A DNA stretch of 64,000 nt, taken from assembly GCA_026126105.1 (NCBI GenBank), contig JAHCJV010000004.1, positions 1-64,000 on the forward strand. Direction: 5' to 3'. Within the stretch, counting starts at the first letter, position 1. The number at the start of each line of letters is the position of its first letter. Position numbers and translations under genes: made by a program. The stretch comes from Enhydrobacter sp. GTDB lineage: Bacteria > Pseudomonadota > Alphaproteobacteria > Reyranellales > Reyranellaceae. The notes under the pieces are model-generated. The model had not been told where the DNA came from and did not search any database. It saw nothing but the letters and a program-made list of their open reading frames with translations. Shown piece by piece: positions 9,001-17,494 of the stretch.

Positions 9001-9687
9001 GTGCTCGTCTGCATTCCCAATCTTCTCGATGCCGCTCAACTCGTCAGCCTGCGCGAGCGCCTGGACCGTGCGGGCGATGCGTGGGTCGACGGCAGGGTGA
9101 CCGCGGGCTACCAGGGCGCACCGGTCAAGTTCAACCAGCAGATCGACGAGCGTTCGGATGTCGCGCTCGCGTGCCAGCGCATCATTGTGCCGGCACTCGA
9201 GCGCAACCCGATCTTCATCAGCGCCGTGTTGCCCAACACGATCTACCCGCTGATGTTCAACCGCTACAGCGAGGGCATGGTCTTCGGTGCCCACGTCGAC
9301 GGCAGCGTGCGGATCAATCCGTACGACGGCCGCAAGATCAGGACCGACGTGTCAGCGACCCTGTTCCTCACCAATCCCTCGGAATATGACGGCGGCGAGC
9401 TGCAGATCGAGGACACCTATGGGCGCCACAGCATCAAGCTGGCGGCGGGGGACATGGTCGTCTATCCGGCGACCAGCCTCCACCAGGTCACGCCGATAAC
9501 GCGCGGGGTGCGCACATCTTGTTTTTTCTGGGTCCAGAGCCTGATCCGCGACGATTCGCAGCGCGCCTTGCTCTACGAGATGGACGGCGCTATCCAGCGG
9601 CTCAACCAGACCAACGCAGATGAGGTCGCTCGCCGGTCGTTGATCGGCTGCTACCATAATCTCGTGCGTGAGTGGAGCGAGACCTGA
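9001..9687 (+). CDS. piuC: PKHD-type Fe(II)/2-oxoglutarate hydroxylase (PiuC/YbiX family)
   Basis: A 228-residue non-haem iron dioxygenase of the family usually encoded beside siderophore receptors. Iron ligands are visible: His98 and Asp100 in FGAHVDGS, and His161 in SLHQVTPI. Arg171 in RGVRTS is the expected 2-oxoglutarate anchor. The GTG start at 9001 reproduces the family N-terminus (LVCIPNLLDAAQ). It begins 17 nt after the receptor stop, so the two are probably cotranscribed and controlled by iron. The substrate is unknown for the family in general. Confidence 0.92.
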   Translation: MLVCIPNLLDAAQLVSLRERLDRAGDAWVDGRVTAGYQGAPVKFNQQIDERSDVALACQRIIVPALERNPIFISAVLPNTIYPLMFNRYSEGMVFGAHVDGSVRINPYDGRKIRTDVSATLFLTNPSEYDGGELQIEDTYGRHSIKLAAGDMVVYPATSLHQVTPITRGVRTSCFFWVQSLIRDDSQRALLYEMDGAIQRLNQTNADEVARRSLIGCYHNLVREWSET

Positions 9688-9790
9688 TGGTCGATGTTGC
9701 TGCCGGCGAGGTGCGCATTTTGCGCGCAAACAGCCGGCTCGCCTTCGCCGGTTCGCCGGGCGAGGATTTGGCGCCGGGGCCAATGCGGTG

Positions 9791-10660
9791 ATGAGATCGC
9801 CGCGTCCCGGCGATTCCGAGCACCCCTTGCCGCTCGCCTTGCAGCCCGAGCCGGTCTATCAGGCGCCTCTGTCGCCGGCCATGCGCGGGGCGATCCTGAC
9901 GCTGGTGATCTTCTTCCACGTCGGGGGCGGATGGGCGCTGACCCAGATCGAGCCGAGCAAGCTCATCGTCGGTGACCAGACCTCGATCGAGGTGCGCATG
10001 GTACCGGCTGAGCAGCCGTCGGAGCCCCGGCCCAACGTCGACGTTCCCACTCCCGAGGACACGCCGCCGCCGGAAATCGAGCCCGTCCGGCTCGACACGC
10101 CGCCACCGCTCGACACGCCGCCTCCGGAACTGGAGCCGGTGAAGCTCGATACGCCGCCGCCGGACGATACGCCGCCGCCCGAGGTGCCGATGCTCGAAAC
10201 GATGGTTTCGCCCCCGACGCCCGACCTGCCGCCACCGGAGTTCCCGGTCGCTGCGCCGCAGCCGCCTCCCAAGCCCAAGCCGAAAGCCCCGCCACCGCCG
10301 CCCAAGCCGCGCCCGCAGGCCGCAGCGCCGGTCGACCGTGCTCCCCAGACTGCGCCGCCGTCCATGCCGCAGGCGCCGAGGACGGTGTCGATCGGCCAGG
10401 TTGCCTATATCAACCCGCCGAACGCCATATATCCGGTGCACTCGCGGCGCGCAGGCGAGCAGGGGCGGGTGGTCATGCGGGTGCTGGTCGACAGGACGGG
10501 CCGGCCGGCGCAGGTGTCCGTGGCGCAATCGTCAGGTCACGCGGCGCTGGACGAGGCGGCGCTGAGCGCGGTGCGCGCATCGTTGCTGCGGCCATACTCG
10601 GAGAACGGCGTGCCCCAGCCGGTCTGGGTGCTGATGCCGATCGATTTCGTGCTGCGTTGA
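9791..10660 (+). CDS. tonB: TonB energy-transducing protein
   Basis: A 289-residue TonB protein. It has a single N-terminal membrane anchor (about residues 31-52, AILTLVIFFHVGGGWAL) and a long Pro-rich periplasmic spacer with repeated DTPPP units followed by a PKPKPKAPPPPPKPRPQ stretch. The C-terminal TonB domain runs from YINPPNAIYPVHSRR through GRVVMRVLVDRTG to the end. The ATG at 9791 puts a short cytoplasmic tail before the anchor; the frame is open further upstream but without TonB-like sequence. With ExbB and ExbD it would couple the proton gradient to the upstream receptor. Confidence 0.93.
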   Translation: MRSPRPGDSEHPLPLALQPEPVYQAPLSPAMRGAILTLVIFFHVGGGWALTQIEPSKLIVGDQTSIEVRMVPAEQPSEPRPNVDVPTPEDTPPPEIEPVRLDTPPPLDTPPPELEPVKLDTPPPDDTPPPEVPMLETMVSPPTPDLPPPEFPVAAPQPPPKPKPKAPPPPPKPRPQAAAPVDRAPQTAPPSMPQAPRTVSIGQVAYINPPNAIYPVHSRRAGEQGRVVMRVLVDRTGRPAQVSVAQSSGHAALDEAALSAVRASLLRPYSENGVPQPVWVLMPIDFVLR

Positions 10661-10672
10661 TAGAGGTGATTC

Positions 10673-11407
10673 ATGGATGACGCGTCGGCACTGGGCTTTG
10701 GCCACTTCCTGGCCAATGCGGACATCGTTGCGAAGGTGCTGCTGGTCGTTCTGGCGCTGATGTCTGCGGTGTCATGGTACCTGATCGTGATGAAGGGCAT
10801 CAGCCATTTGATCCGCCAGCATCGCAGCAAACGGTTCCTTGAGTTTTTCTGGAGCGCCACCTCGCTCGAGGCAGTGCAGAACGAACTCAGCATCCACGGC
10901 GTGAAGGAGCCGTTCGGCCATCTGACGGCGCATTCCCTTCACGCGCAGGCGCATCACGAGAAGTTCGGCGCCGGAAAGCTCGAGGAAGCAGGCAGCGAGC
11001 AGGAGTTCCTGACCCGCACCATCAAGAAGGTGCTCGACGAGGAGACGACGTCGCTCGAGAACGGCCTGACCATGCTGGCGACGATCGGCGCGACGGCGCC
11101 GTTCGTGGGATTGTTCGGCACGGTGTGGGGCATCTATCATGCGCTCATCGCGATCGGCATGTCGGGCTCGGGCATGCTCGACAAGGTAGCGGGCCCGGTG
11201 GGTGAGGCGCTGATCATGACCGGCATCGGTCTCGCGGTCGCGCTGCCCGCAGTGATGGGCTACAATTGGCTGACACGGTCGAACCGCGTTCTGACCGCCA
11301 AGCTCGACGCCTTCGCTTTCGAACTGCTGACCTTCCTTTCGATGGGACGGGCCCTGCAGGCGCGCTCGCTAAGGGCTGGCAGCGTGCCGCTCGCCGCGGT
11401 CAAGTAG
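10673..11407 (+). CDS. exbB: ExbB (MotA/TolQ/ExbB proton channel)
   Basis: A 244-residue inner-membrane channel subunit of the Ton motor. The first membrane segment is at about residues 20-40. The signature TolQ/ExbB segments follow: TMLATIGATAPFVGLFGTVW and GEALIMTGIGLAVALPAVMGYNW. It starts 12 nt after the tonB stop, with AGAGGTG as ribosome-binding site. ExbB, ExbD and TonB of this operon should form a complete energising complex. Confidence 0.95.
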   Translation: MDDASALGFGHFLANADIVAKVLLVVLALMSAVSWYLIVMKGISHLIRQHRSKRFLEFFWSATSLEAVQNELSIHGVKEPFGHLTAHSLHAQAHHEKFGAGKLEEAGSEQEFLTRTIKKVLDEETTSLENGLTMLATIGATAPFVGLFGTVWGIYHALIAIGMSGSGMLDKVAGPVGEALIMTGIGLAVALPAVMGYNWLTRSNRVLTAKLDAFAFELLTFLSMGRALQARSLRAGSVPLAAVK

Positions 11408-11429
11408 CGTCAAGCAAAGGAGATTCCCC

Positions 11430-11846
11430 ATGGCTTTCGCAAGTTTCGACCGCAAGTCGTCCTCGGCTCCGATGGCCGAGATCAACATGGTGCCACTGAT
11501 CGACGTCGTTCTCGTGCTGCTGGTGATCTTCATCGTTACCGCCCCGCTGCTGACCAACACCGTGAAACTCGACCTTCCCAAAGCCTCGTCGAATGCCGAC
11601 CTCCAGAAACCGGAGAAGATCGAGTTCGCGATCGATTCGACCGGTTCGCTTTTCTGGGGCGGCGAGCGGATCAGCCGCGAGGATGCCCAGGCGAAGTTCG
11701 TCGAGGCGGGAAAGAAGCGCCCTCAGCCCGAGGTCTATCTGCGCGCCGACGCAGGAGTCGCCTATCGCTATGTCGCCGAGACGCTGGCGGACGCGTCCAA
11801 GGGTGGACTCAGCAAGGTCGCGTTCGTCAGCGAGCCGGTGAAGTAG
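11430..11846 (+). CDS. exbD: ExbD biopolymer transport protein
   Basis: A 138-residue ExbD/TolR protein with a single N-terminal membrane helix. The conserved membrane aspartate is Asp25 in INMVPLIDVVLVLLVIFI. A periplasmic domain ends in KGGLSKVAFVSEP. It is 22 nt downstream of exbB with AAAGGAG as ribosome-binding site. Confidence 0.95.
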   Translation: MAFASFDRKSSSAPMAEINMVPLIDVVLVLLVIFIVTAPLLTNTVKLDLPKASSNADLQKPEKIEFAIDSTGSLFWGGERISREDAQAKFVEAGKKRPQPEVYLRADAGVAYRYVAETLADASKGGLSKVAFVSEPVK

Positions 11847-11850
11847 GGTC

Positions 11851-13893
11851 GTGTCCGTAGATGCCCGGCCGACGCTCGTCGCGCCGGACGACGATCCCTG
11901 GCTCTGGCTCGAGGAGGTCGAGGGCGAACAGGCCGCGGCGTGGGTCGACCAACAGAACGCGCGCACCCTGGCGGCTTTCGGCGGTCCAGACGTCGAGGCG
12001 GACGCTGCGACGCTGGCCGCGATCTTCGACCGGCCAGAGAAGATCCCGTTTCCCGGCCGGCGTGCCGGCTGGCTCTACAATTTCTGGACCGACGAGACGC
12101 ATCCTCGCGGCTTCTGGCGGCGCACCACGCCGCAGAGCTTCCGCAGTGAAGCGCCCGATTGGGAGATGCTGATCGACGTCGACGCGCTGGCGGCCGCCGA
12201 GGGCGAGGACTGGATCTGGAGCGGCGCGGGAACACGCCCGAACAGGCACGATCGGGCGATCGTTCGACTGTCTCGCGGGGGCAGCGATGCGGTTGTCCTG
12301 CGCGAATTCGACCTCAGCACGAAGTCATTCGTGGCCGACGGCTTCGTCCTGCCCGAGGCCAAAGGAAACGTGAGCTGGGTCGATGACGACACCTTGTTGC
12401 TGAGCAGCGCGTTCGGGGGTGACGTCACGACCTCGGGCTATGCCCGTACGGTTCGGCTGTGGCGGCGCGGCACGAGGCCGGAGGAGGCTCCCATCCTTTT
12501 CGAGGTGCCTGCGACCAGCATGTCGGCTTCCGCGGGGATCGATCGCACCGATCCTGATAGGTCGATCTGGTTTTTCAACGCGATCGGTTTCTTCGACTTT
12601 GAAATATGGCGCGGAAAAGTGCGCCTCGACCTTCCGACGGGTGTACAGACCGACGTCGATCATGGCTGGCTCGTCGTCCGGCCGCGTAATGCTTGGTTCG
12701 TCGGCGGCAAGTCCTGGCCGGGCGACTGCCTGCTGGGTATCCGGCTCGACGCGTTCCTCGCCGGAAGCCGTGACTTCGCGCTTTTGTTCGCGCCCGGCAG
12801 GCGTCGGATCCTGAAGAGCCATTTCTGGAATGCCGGACGCCTGATCCTGTCGATCCTCGACAATCTCGCGCCCGTCTTCGAAGTGCTGACGCCCGCGGCC
12901 GATGGCTGGACGCGAACGACGCTGCCCGGCCTGCCGTCGATCGGCGTGGTCGACGTCTGGTCGCTCGATGTCGAATCGTCGGAGGGCAACGGCGACCTGC
13001 TTGCCAGCGCGCAGGACCCGCTGACGCCGCCCTCGCTCATGGTGCTCGAACCCGGGAAGGCTCCCGCCGTGCTGAAGCGCTCGCTGGCTGCCTTTTCGGA
13101 CGAGGGGCTTGTGGTTACCCGGCACGAGGCTGTGTCGGTAGACGGCGAGCGCATTCCGTACGTGCAGACCGGGCCTGCGGGCGAGACCGGCGACGCGCCG
13201 GTCCACATGACCGGGTACGGCGGCTTCGGCCTGCCGTCGCGGCCTTACTACAACGCCTCGATCGGCAAGCTCTGGCTGGAGCGGGGCGGGACCAGCGTCA
13301 CCGCCAACATCCGCGGCGGCGGCGAGTTCGGCGTGCCGTGGCACGACGCGGGCCGCGGCGCCGGCAAGCGGCTGACGCACGACGACTTCGCTGCCGTCGC
13401 CGCCGACTTGGTGCGGCGCGGCGTGACCCGCCCGGGCCGCATCGCCGCCGAGGGTGGCTCCAACGGCGGCATCCTGATCGCCAACATGATGACGCGCTAT
13501 CCCGAGCGGTTCGGCGCGCTGCTCTGCACCATCCCGCTGATCGACATGCGGCGCTATTCGAAGCTGCTGGCCGGCGCGAGCTGGATCGCCGAGTACGGCG
13601 ACCCCGACAAGGCCGAGGAGTGGGCGTGGCTGCAGACCTATTCGGCCTATCACCAGGCCGTGCCAGGGCGGGCATATCCCCCGATTCTGCTCGCAACGAC
13701 CCGCCGCGATGACCGGGTTCACCCCGGACATGCCCGCAAAATGGCCGCAAAACTCCAGGCGATGGGCTACCGCGATGCCTGGTTCTACGAGCCGCCTGCC
13801 GGCGGCCACGGCTACGGCAAGGACAATCGCGAGCGCGCCCACTTCATCGCCCTGGGTTACGCCTTTCTGCGCGACCGCATCGGCTGGAAGTAG
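11851..13893 (+). CDS. Prolyl oligopeptidase family serine peptidase (S9)
   Basis: A 680-residue peptidase with an N-terminal beta-propeller and a C-terminal alpha/beta-hydrolase domain. The catalytic residues are Ser537 in EGGSNGG, an Asp at 620-621 in TTRRDDRVHP, and His653 in GGHGYG. No signal peptide is seen, so it is probably cytoplasmic and degrades short peptides. The GTG start is only 4 nt after the exbD stop, so it is read as the last gene of the iron-uptake operon. A functional link to iron (for example processing of a peptide siderophore) is speculative. Confidence 0.92.
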   Translation: MSVDARPTLVAPDDDPWLWLEEVEGEQAAAWVDQQNARTLAAFGGPDVEADAATLAAIFDRPEKIPFPGRRAGWLYNFWTDETHPRGFWRRTTPQSFRSEAPDWEMLIDVDALAAAEGEDWIWSGAGTRPNRHDRAIVRLSRGGSDAVVLREFDLSTKSFVADGFVLPEAKGNVSWVDDDTLLLSSAFGGDVTTSGYARTVRLWRRGTRPEEAPILFEVPATSMSASAGIDRTDPDRSIWFFNAIGFFDFEIWRGKVRLDLPTGVQTDVDHGWLVVRPRNAWFVGGKSWPGDCLLGIRLDAFLAGSRDFALLFAPGRRRILKSHFWNAGRLILSILDNLAPVFEVLTPAADGWTRTTLPGLPSIGVVDVWSLDVESSEGNGDLLASAQDPLTPPSLMVLEPGKAPAVLKRSLAAFSDEGLVVTRHEAVSVDGERIPYVQTGPAGETGDAPVHMTGYGGFGLPSRPYYNASIGKLWLERGGTSVTANIRGGGEFGVPWHDAGRGAGKRLTHDDFAAVAADLVRRGVTRPGRIAAEGGSNGGILIANMMTRYPERFGALLCTIPLIDMRRYSKLLAGASWIAEYGDPDKAEEWAWLQTYSAYHQAVPGRAYPPILLATTRRDDRVHPGHARKMAAKLQAMGYRDAWFYEPPAGGHGYGKDNRERAHFIALGYAFLRDRIGWK

Positions 13894-13903
13894 GCCCGAC
13901 CCC

Positions 13904-14530
13904 TCAACTGCGGGCGCCGCTCATCGTCACCGTCGCGACCCCGGCGCCGATCAGCAGCCCGCCGCCGGTCCGGTTGACGATCCTGATGGCGCGCGGATTG
14001 CCCACCAGGCCGCGCGCCTTGCTGGCGACCAGCGCGTAGCTGAAGGCATTGGCGAAGGCGAGCACCAGAAAAGTCGCCTCGAACACCAGCATCTGCGTCA
14101 GGAAGTCCGCGCGCGGATCGAGGAAGGCCGGCAGGAAGGCGACGAAGAAGGTGATGCTTTTTGGATTCAACGCCGTCACCAGCCAGGCATGGCCCAGCAT
14201 TTTCGCCGCCGACACCGCGTCGGTGCGCGGTGCCGCTTCGAGTGTGCCGCCGGCGCGCCAGAGCCTGATCCCGAGCCACACCAGATAGGCTGCGCCGATC
14301 CACTTCAGGACGGTGAACAGAGTCGCGGAGGTGGCCAGCAGCGCGCCCAGCCCGAGCATGGAGAGCGTCATGGCGGTGAAGTCGCCAAGCGCGACGCCAA
14401 CCGCCATCGGAAGCGCTGTCCGCCAGCCCTGGCCGAGCGCGTATGAAACCACCAGCAGCACGGTCGGCCCTGGGATCAGGAGAAGTATGGACGATGCCGC
14501 AACGAAGGCGGCCCAGAGTTCGAGAGTCAT
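13904..14530 (-). CDS. LysE family translocator
   Basis: A 208-residue membrane exporter of the LysE/RhtB family, which secretes amino acids and related metabolites. Family features include the N-terminal LLLIPGPTVLLVVSYALGQG, AYLVWLGIRLWR and the central HAWLVTALNPKSITFFVAF. About six hydrophobic segments are visible. Its ATG overlaps the stop of the HepT-like frame by 4 nt. The substrate is not predictable. Confidence 0.92.
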   Translation of the reverse strand: MTLELWAAFVAASSILLLIPGPTVLLVVSYALGQGWRTALPMAVGVALGDFTAMTLSMLGLGALLATSATLFTVLKWIGAAYLVWLGIRLWRAGGTLEAAPRTDAVSAAKMLGHAWLVTALNPKSITFFVAFLPAFLDPRADFLTQMLVFEATFLVLAFANAFSYALVASKARGLVGNPRAIRIVNRTGGGLLIGAGVATVTMSGARS

Positions 14531-14871
14531 TGATCGGTCTCGTCCTTGAGTTCAGCGATAAGGCGGACAACTTCCATCTTCAGCGAGGGCAGGTCGTTTT
14601 CGACGACATCCCATACAAGCATGAAGTCCACGCTCCAATAGCCATGAATAAGGCGATTCCGGAAGGCGACGACCTTCTTCCATGGCGCCTCGGAAAGCCC
14701 ACGTGTCGGCGTGGAGAGTCTCCCGGCGGCTTCGCCAATGATCTCCAAATTGCGAATGACCGCATCCTGGATGAGCCGCTCGCGCAGAAATACATCCCGG
14801 CCGCCGGCAACATATGCCTGGATGGCGGCGATCGAATCTACGATGTGCGCGAGGTACGGAAGATCACTTTT
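14527..14871 (-). pseudogene. hepT: HepT-like ribonuclease toxin, start codon lost (probable frameshift)
   Basis: This frame encodes a complete-looking HepT (DUF86) protein of about 115 residues: SDLPYLAHIVDSIAAI at the N-terminus, LRERLIQDAVIRNLEIIGEA, and RNRLIHGY, which is the RX4HXY ribonuclease motif. No ATG, GTG or TTG opens it until the internal TTG at 14748. It follows directly, in the same frame, after the TGA stop of the MntA-like gene. A GTG overlapping that stop (14875-14873) would be the normal start, but an A5 run puts it one base out of frame. With A4 it would read Met-Lys-Ser-Asp and restore the usual overlap. Either the gene is frameshifted, slippage restores it, or the sequence has a base error. 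Confidence 0.7.
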
Positions 14872-15174
14872 TCACAAGGGCTGAGCCTCGGCTTCGATGT
14901 AAGGCCGGAAGTGCGGGCTGAGGCTGCGTTCGATCACGACATCGACGCGACGGGACAGTACGCTCTCGAGCTCCTCAACGAGCGCAAGATAGTCGTCGAA
15001 CCCGCGGCCGTGAGCCAAGTCGATCAGCAGATCCACGTCGCTATCGGGGCGCTCCTCATGGCGTACCACCGAGCCGAACAGGCGGATGTTCGAAGCGCCA
15101 TGCCGGGCAGCGATAGCGAGAATCTGGTCGCGTCGGCGGTGGAGATCTTCGAGCAACGGCATGAGATTTATCAT
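14872..15174 (-). CDS. mntA: MntA-like nucleotidyltransferase antitoxin
   Basis: A 100-residue minimal nucleotidyltransferase. The signature is visible as FGSVVRHEERPDSDVDLLID, with Gly-Ser and the Asp-x-Asp metal pair. In HepT/MntA modules this enzyme AMPylates a tyrosine near the HepT active site and so neutralises the RNase. The partner lies immediately downstream on the same strand. The ATG at 15174 is used; a second in-frame ATG lies at 15162. Confidence 0.85.
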   Translation of the reverse strand: MINLMPLLEDLHRRRDQILAIAARHGASNIRLFGSVVRHEERPDSDVDLLIDLAHGRGFDDYLALVEELESVLSRRVDVVIERSLSPHFRPYIEAEAQPL

Positions 15175-15329
15175 AGGACGCAGAAGCGAACCGAACCAGC
15201 AACCAACCAGCAGGCGCGTTGAGCCATTCGGGGCGCGTCTATGTCATTTTTCGATCACGGCAAGGAATTCGTTCGCCGACAAGTTTGTCGTGCCATAATC
15301 TTTACATCGGCCAACGAAAGCGTGAGGCG

Positions 15330-15950
15330 ATGACTGAAGAGATCAAGGCGACAGCTGAAACGGCGAAGAAGGCTCCCTACCATCATCGCAACCTGCGCGA
15401 GGCGCTCGTCACCGCCGGCCGGACCCTGCTCGAGGAGCGCGGCCTGCGCGGCTTCACCCTGCGCGAATGCGCCCGGCGGGCGGAAGTCTCGCATGCAGCG
15501 CCGGCCCACCATTTCGCTTCGCTCGACGATCTGCTGGCGGAGATCGCAGCCCGCGGCTTCGTCGAGCTTGCGGCCATGATGGCGGCAGAGGCTCGCCGGG
15601 GAACGGATGCGGCGAGCCGCCTGGTCGGGCAGGGCGTCGGCTACATGGCTTTCGCTGCGGCCAATCCGATGCTGTTCCGCCTGATGTTCAGCCAGGAGCG
15701 CTCGGAAGCGGCGAAGGTCGTGCGGGAGGCGCATTTCGCCACCGTCGCCGCCGCTATCCCCGACGCCTCCGCCGAGGTGAAGGCCCGGATGTCGGATTTC
15801 GCCTGGGCGACCGTGCATGGCTTCATCGGCCTCGTGCTCGAAAGCCAGATCGGCGGCGCGGAGTCGGCAAGAGCGCTGAAGGCGCGCGGGCTGGCGATCC
15901 TCTCGGCGATGGCCGAGACCGTGATGCGCGCCGGTGGTGCGCCGGCCTGA
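15330..15950 (+). CDS. TetR/AcrR family transcriptional regulator
   Basis: A 206-residue repressor-type regulator. The N-terminal helix-turn-helix is clear: LREALVTAGRTLLEERG, then GFTLRECARRAEVSHAAPAHHFASLDDLL. The C-terminal half (FRLMFSQERSE, FAWATVHGFIGLVLE) resembles the WHG-type TetR ligand domain. The ATG at 15330 is chosen for GTGAGGCG just upstream; the frame is open further back without family sequence. It faces away from the MntA/HepT/LysE genes. Its target is not evident. Confidence 0.9.
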   Translation: MTEEIKATAETAKKAPYHHRNLREALVTAGRTLLEERGLRGFTLRECARRAEVSHAAPAHHFASLDDLLAEIAARGFVELAAMMAAEARRGTDAASRLVGQGVGYMAFAAANPMLFRLMFSQERSEAAKVVREAHFATVAAAIPDASAEVKARMSDFAWATVHGFIGLVLESQIGGAESARALKARGLAILSAMAETVMRAGGAPA

Positions 15951-15963
15951 ACCCGGTTGCCCC

Positions 15964-16518
15964 TTAAAGCCTGATGACGAAGCGCAGGTGATCCGTGTCG
16001 CCGTAGGCGGCTCCGGCGTTGAAGTGCTCGTGGAGTGTTCCGCCGTTGGCCAGGATCACCCGCTGTGAAGCCTCGTTGTCGGGATCTGTCGTGAGCGCGA
16101 CATGGTCGAGCCCGCGACGGCGCGCATCGTCGAGCAGCAGGGCCAGGGCGCGCGTCGCATAGCCCAGGCGGCGCTTCCATGGCACGACGGCGTAGCCAAT
16201 GTGGCCCAGCACATAGGGCGGCAGGGCGGAGGTGCCCTTCTGCCAGCGGAAGCCGATCGAGCCGCAGAACTCTCCGTCCCACATCCATCGCCGATAGCCG
16301 GGCAGGCGGGGGACCTTCGAGCCGTCGCCCAGGGTTACCGGGCCGGATTTCGCCTCCGGGTCGTCGAGTGATGCGACGAACGCCACCGGATCCGCGGCGA
16401 TCTTCGCCAGCTCCTCGCGCGCGGCGACCTCGAGCCGGACATTGTCGGGCGACCAGCCGCGCTGCAGGGCCTCCTTGTAGCCTTCAAGATATTCAAGAGC
16501 GGGAACGACGAGCTTCAT
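15964..16518 (-). CDS. GNAT family N-acetyltransferase
   Basis: A 184-residue acetyltransferase that transfers acetyl from acetyl-CoA to an amine. The acetyl-CoA-binding loop is VVPWKRRLGYATRALALLLDDAR, followed by ALTTDPDNEASQRVILANGG, which is typical of the family core. The sequence start MKLVVPALEYLEGYKEAL matches GNAT proteins of the YjdJ/RimJ-like type. It is convergent with the TetR gene and divergent from the HAD phosphatase. Substrate unknown. Confidence 0.9.
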   Translation of the reverse strand: MKLVVPALEYLEGYKEALQRGWSPDNVRLEVAAREELAKIAADPVAFVASLDDPEAKSGPVTLGDGSKVPRLPGYRRWMWDGEFCGSIGFRWQKGTSALPPYVLGHIGYAVVPWKRRLGYATRALALLLDDARRRGLDHVALTTDPDNEASQRVILANGGTLHEHFNAGAAYGDTDHLRFVIRL

Positions 16519-16542
16519 CGCTTTGCTGTAGCATTGTCGGCC

Positions 16543-17160
16543 ATGAGTTCCATCCCTGTCCTCGTTCTCGATGTCGACGGCGTCGTCGTCCACTCCGCGC
16601 CCGACTGGCCGGAGAAGCTTCGCGCGGGCTGGGGGCTCGAGGCCGCCGATCTGCTCGCCTTCTTCGACAGCCCGCCGTTCGCCCAGGTGCTGCAAGGCCG
16701 GCTCGATGTCTACGTCGCCCTGCACGAGTGGCTCGAGCCGCGAGGGCTGGCCGACCGGCTGCAGGAGTTCGTGAGCTTCTGGTTCGAAAACGACAGCATC
16801 GTCGACCGCGAGGTCCTTGCGATGGCCGACTCCTGGCGCGCGCGGACCGGCGGCCGCGTCTTTGCCGCCAGCAACCAGGAGCACCACCGCGCCGTCTTCC
16901 TGCGCGATCATCGTGGCCTGGGCAGCCACTTCGACGAGATCGTCTATTCGGCAGCGCTCGGCGTGTGCAAGCCCGACAGGGTGTTCTTCACCAATGCGCA
17001 GGCGCGCATGGGCGTCACGGCGGCACGAGCCATCTTGTTCGTCGACGATCGCCCCGCCAATGTGGACGGCGCGCGGATGTGCGGGTGGCGCGCCGCGCTC
17101 TATCGCGGGCGGGACAGCCTTGCGCGGGTACTGGCGCCCATGGAGGAGGGGGATGAGTAA
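16543..17160 (+). CDS. HAD family hydrolase
   Basis: A 205-residue haloacid dehalogenase-type phosphatase. All four motifs are seen: I, LDVDGVVV (nucleophile Asp10, Asp12); II, FAASNQ; III, the lysine in GVCKPD; IV, FVDDRPANVDGA. The ATG at 16543 places motif I at the expected distance; a TTG three codons earlier is a weaker option. The next gene begins 3 nt after its stop. Substrate unknown. Confidence 0.9.
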   Translation: MSSIPVLVLDVDGVVVHSAPDWPEKLRAGWGLEAADLLAFFDSPPFAQVLQGRLDVYVALHEWLEPRGLADRLQEFVSFWFENDSIVDREVLAMADSWRARTGGRVFAASNQEHHRAVFLRDHRGLGSHFDEIVYSAALGVCKPDRVFFTNAQARMGVTAARAILFVDDRPANVDGARMCGWRAALYRGRDSLARVLAPMEEGDE

Positions 17161-17163
17161 ACG

Positions 17164-17493
17164 ATGCTGATGTTCGACATACCCTTCGGCACGACCGACT
17201 GGGACAGCGTGGAGCGCACGGAGCACCCCGGCGAGACCGGCAAGGCCTACTGGCGCACGAAGAACTTCAACAATATCCGCGTGCGCATGGTCGAGTACAC
17301 GCCGGGCTACCTCGCCGATCATTGGTGCCAGAAGGGCCATGTCCTGCTGGTGCTCGACGGCGAGCTGAAAACGGAGCTGGCCGACGGACGTACCGTCGTG
17401 CTCAAACGAGGCCAGAGCTACCAGGTGGCGGACGGCACGCTCGCGCACCGCTCCTGCACCGAAGGCGGCGCCAAACTCTTCATCGTGGACTGA
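17164..17493 (+). CDS. DHCW-motif cupin fold protein
   Basis: A 109-residue small beta-barrel protein. It matches the DHCW-motif cupin group along its length (GTTDWDSVERTEHPGETG, YWRTKNF, VRMVEYTPGYLADHW, KGHVLLVLDGEL, SYQVADGTLAHRS). The motif here reads DHWC rather than DHCW. The His-rich core suggests metal binding; the reaction is not known. It lies between the HAD phosphatase and the dehydrogenase gene with gaps of 3 and 1 nt, so the three are probably one operon. Confidence 0.85.
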   Translation: MLMFDIPFGTTDWDSVERTEHPGETGKAYWRTKNFNNIRVRMVEYTPGYLADHWCQKGHVLLVLDGELKTELADGRTVVLKRGQSYQVADGTLAHRSCTEGGAKLFIVD

Positions 17494-17494
17494 A

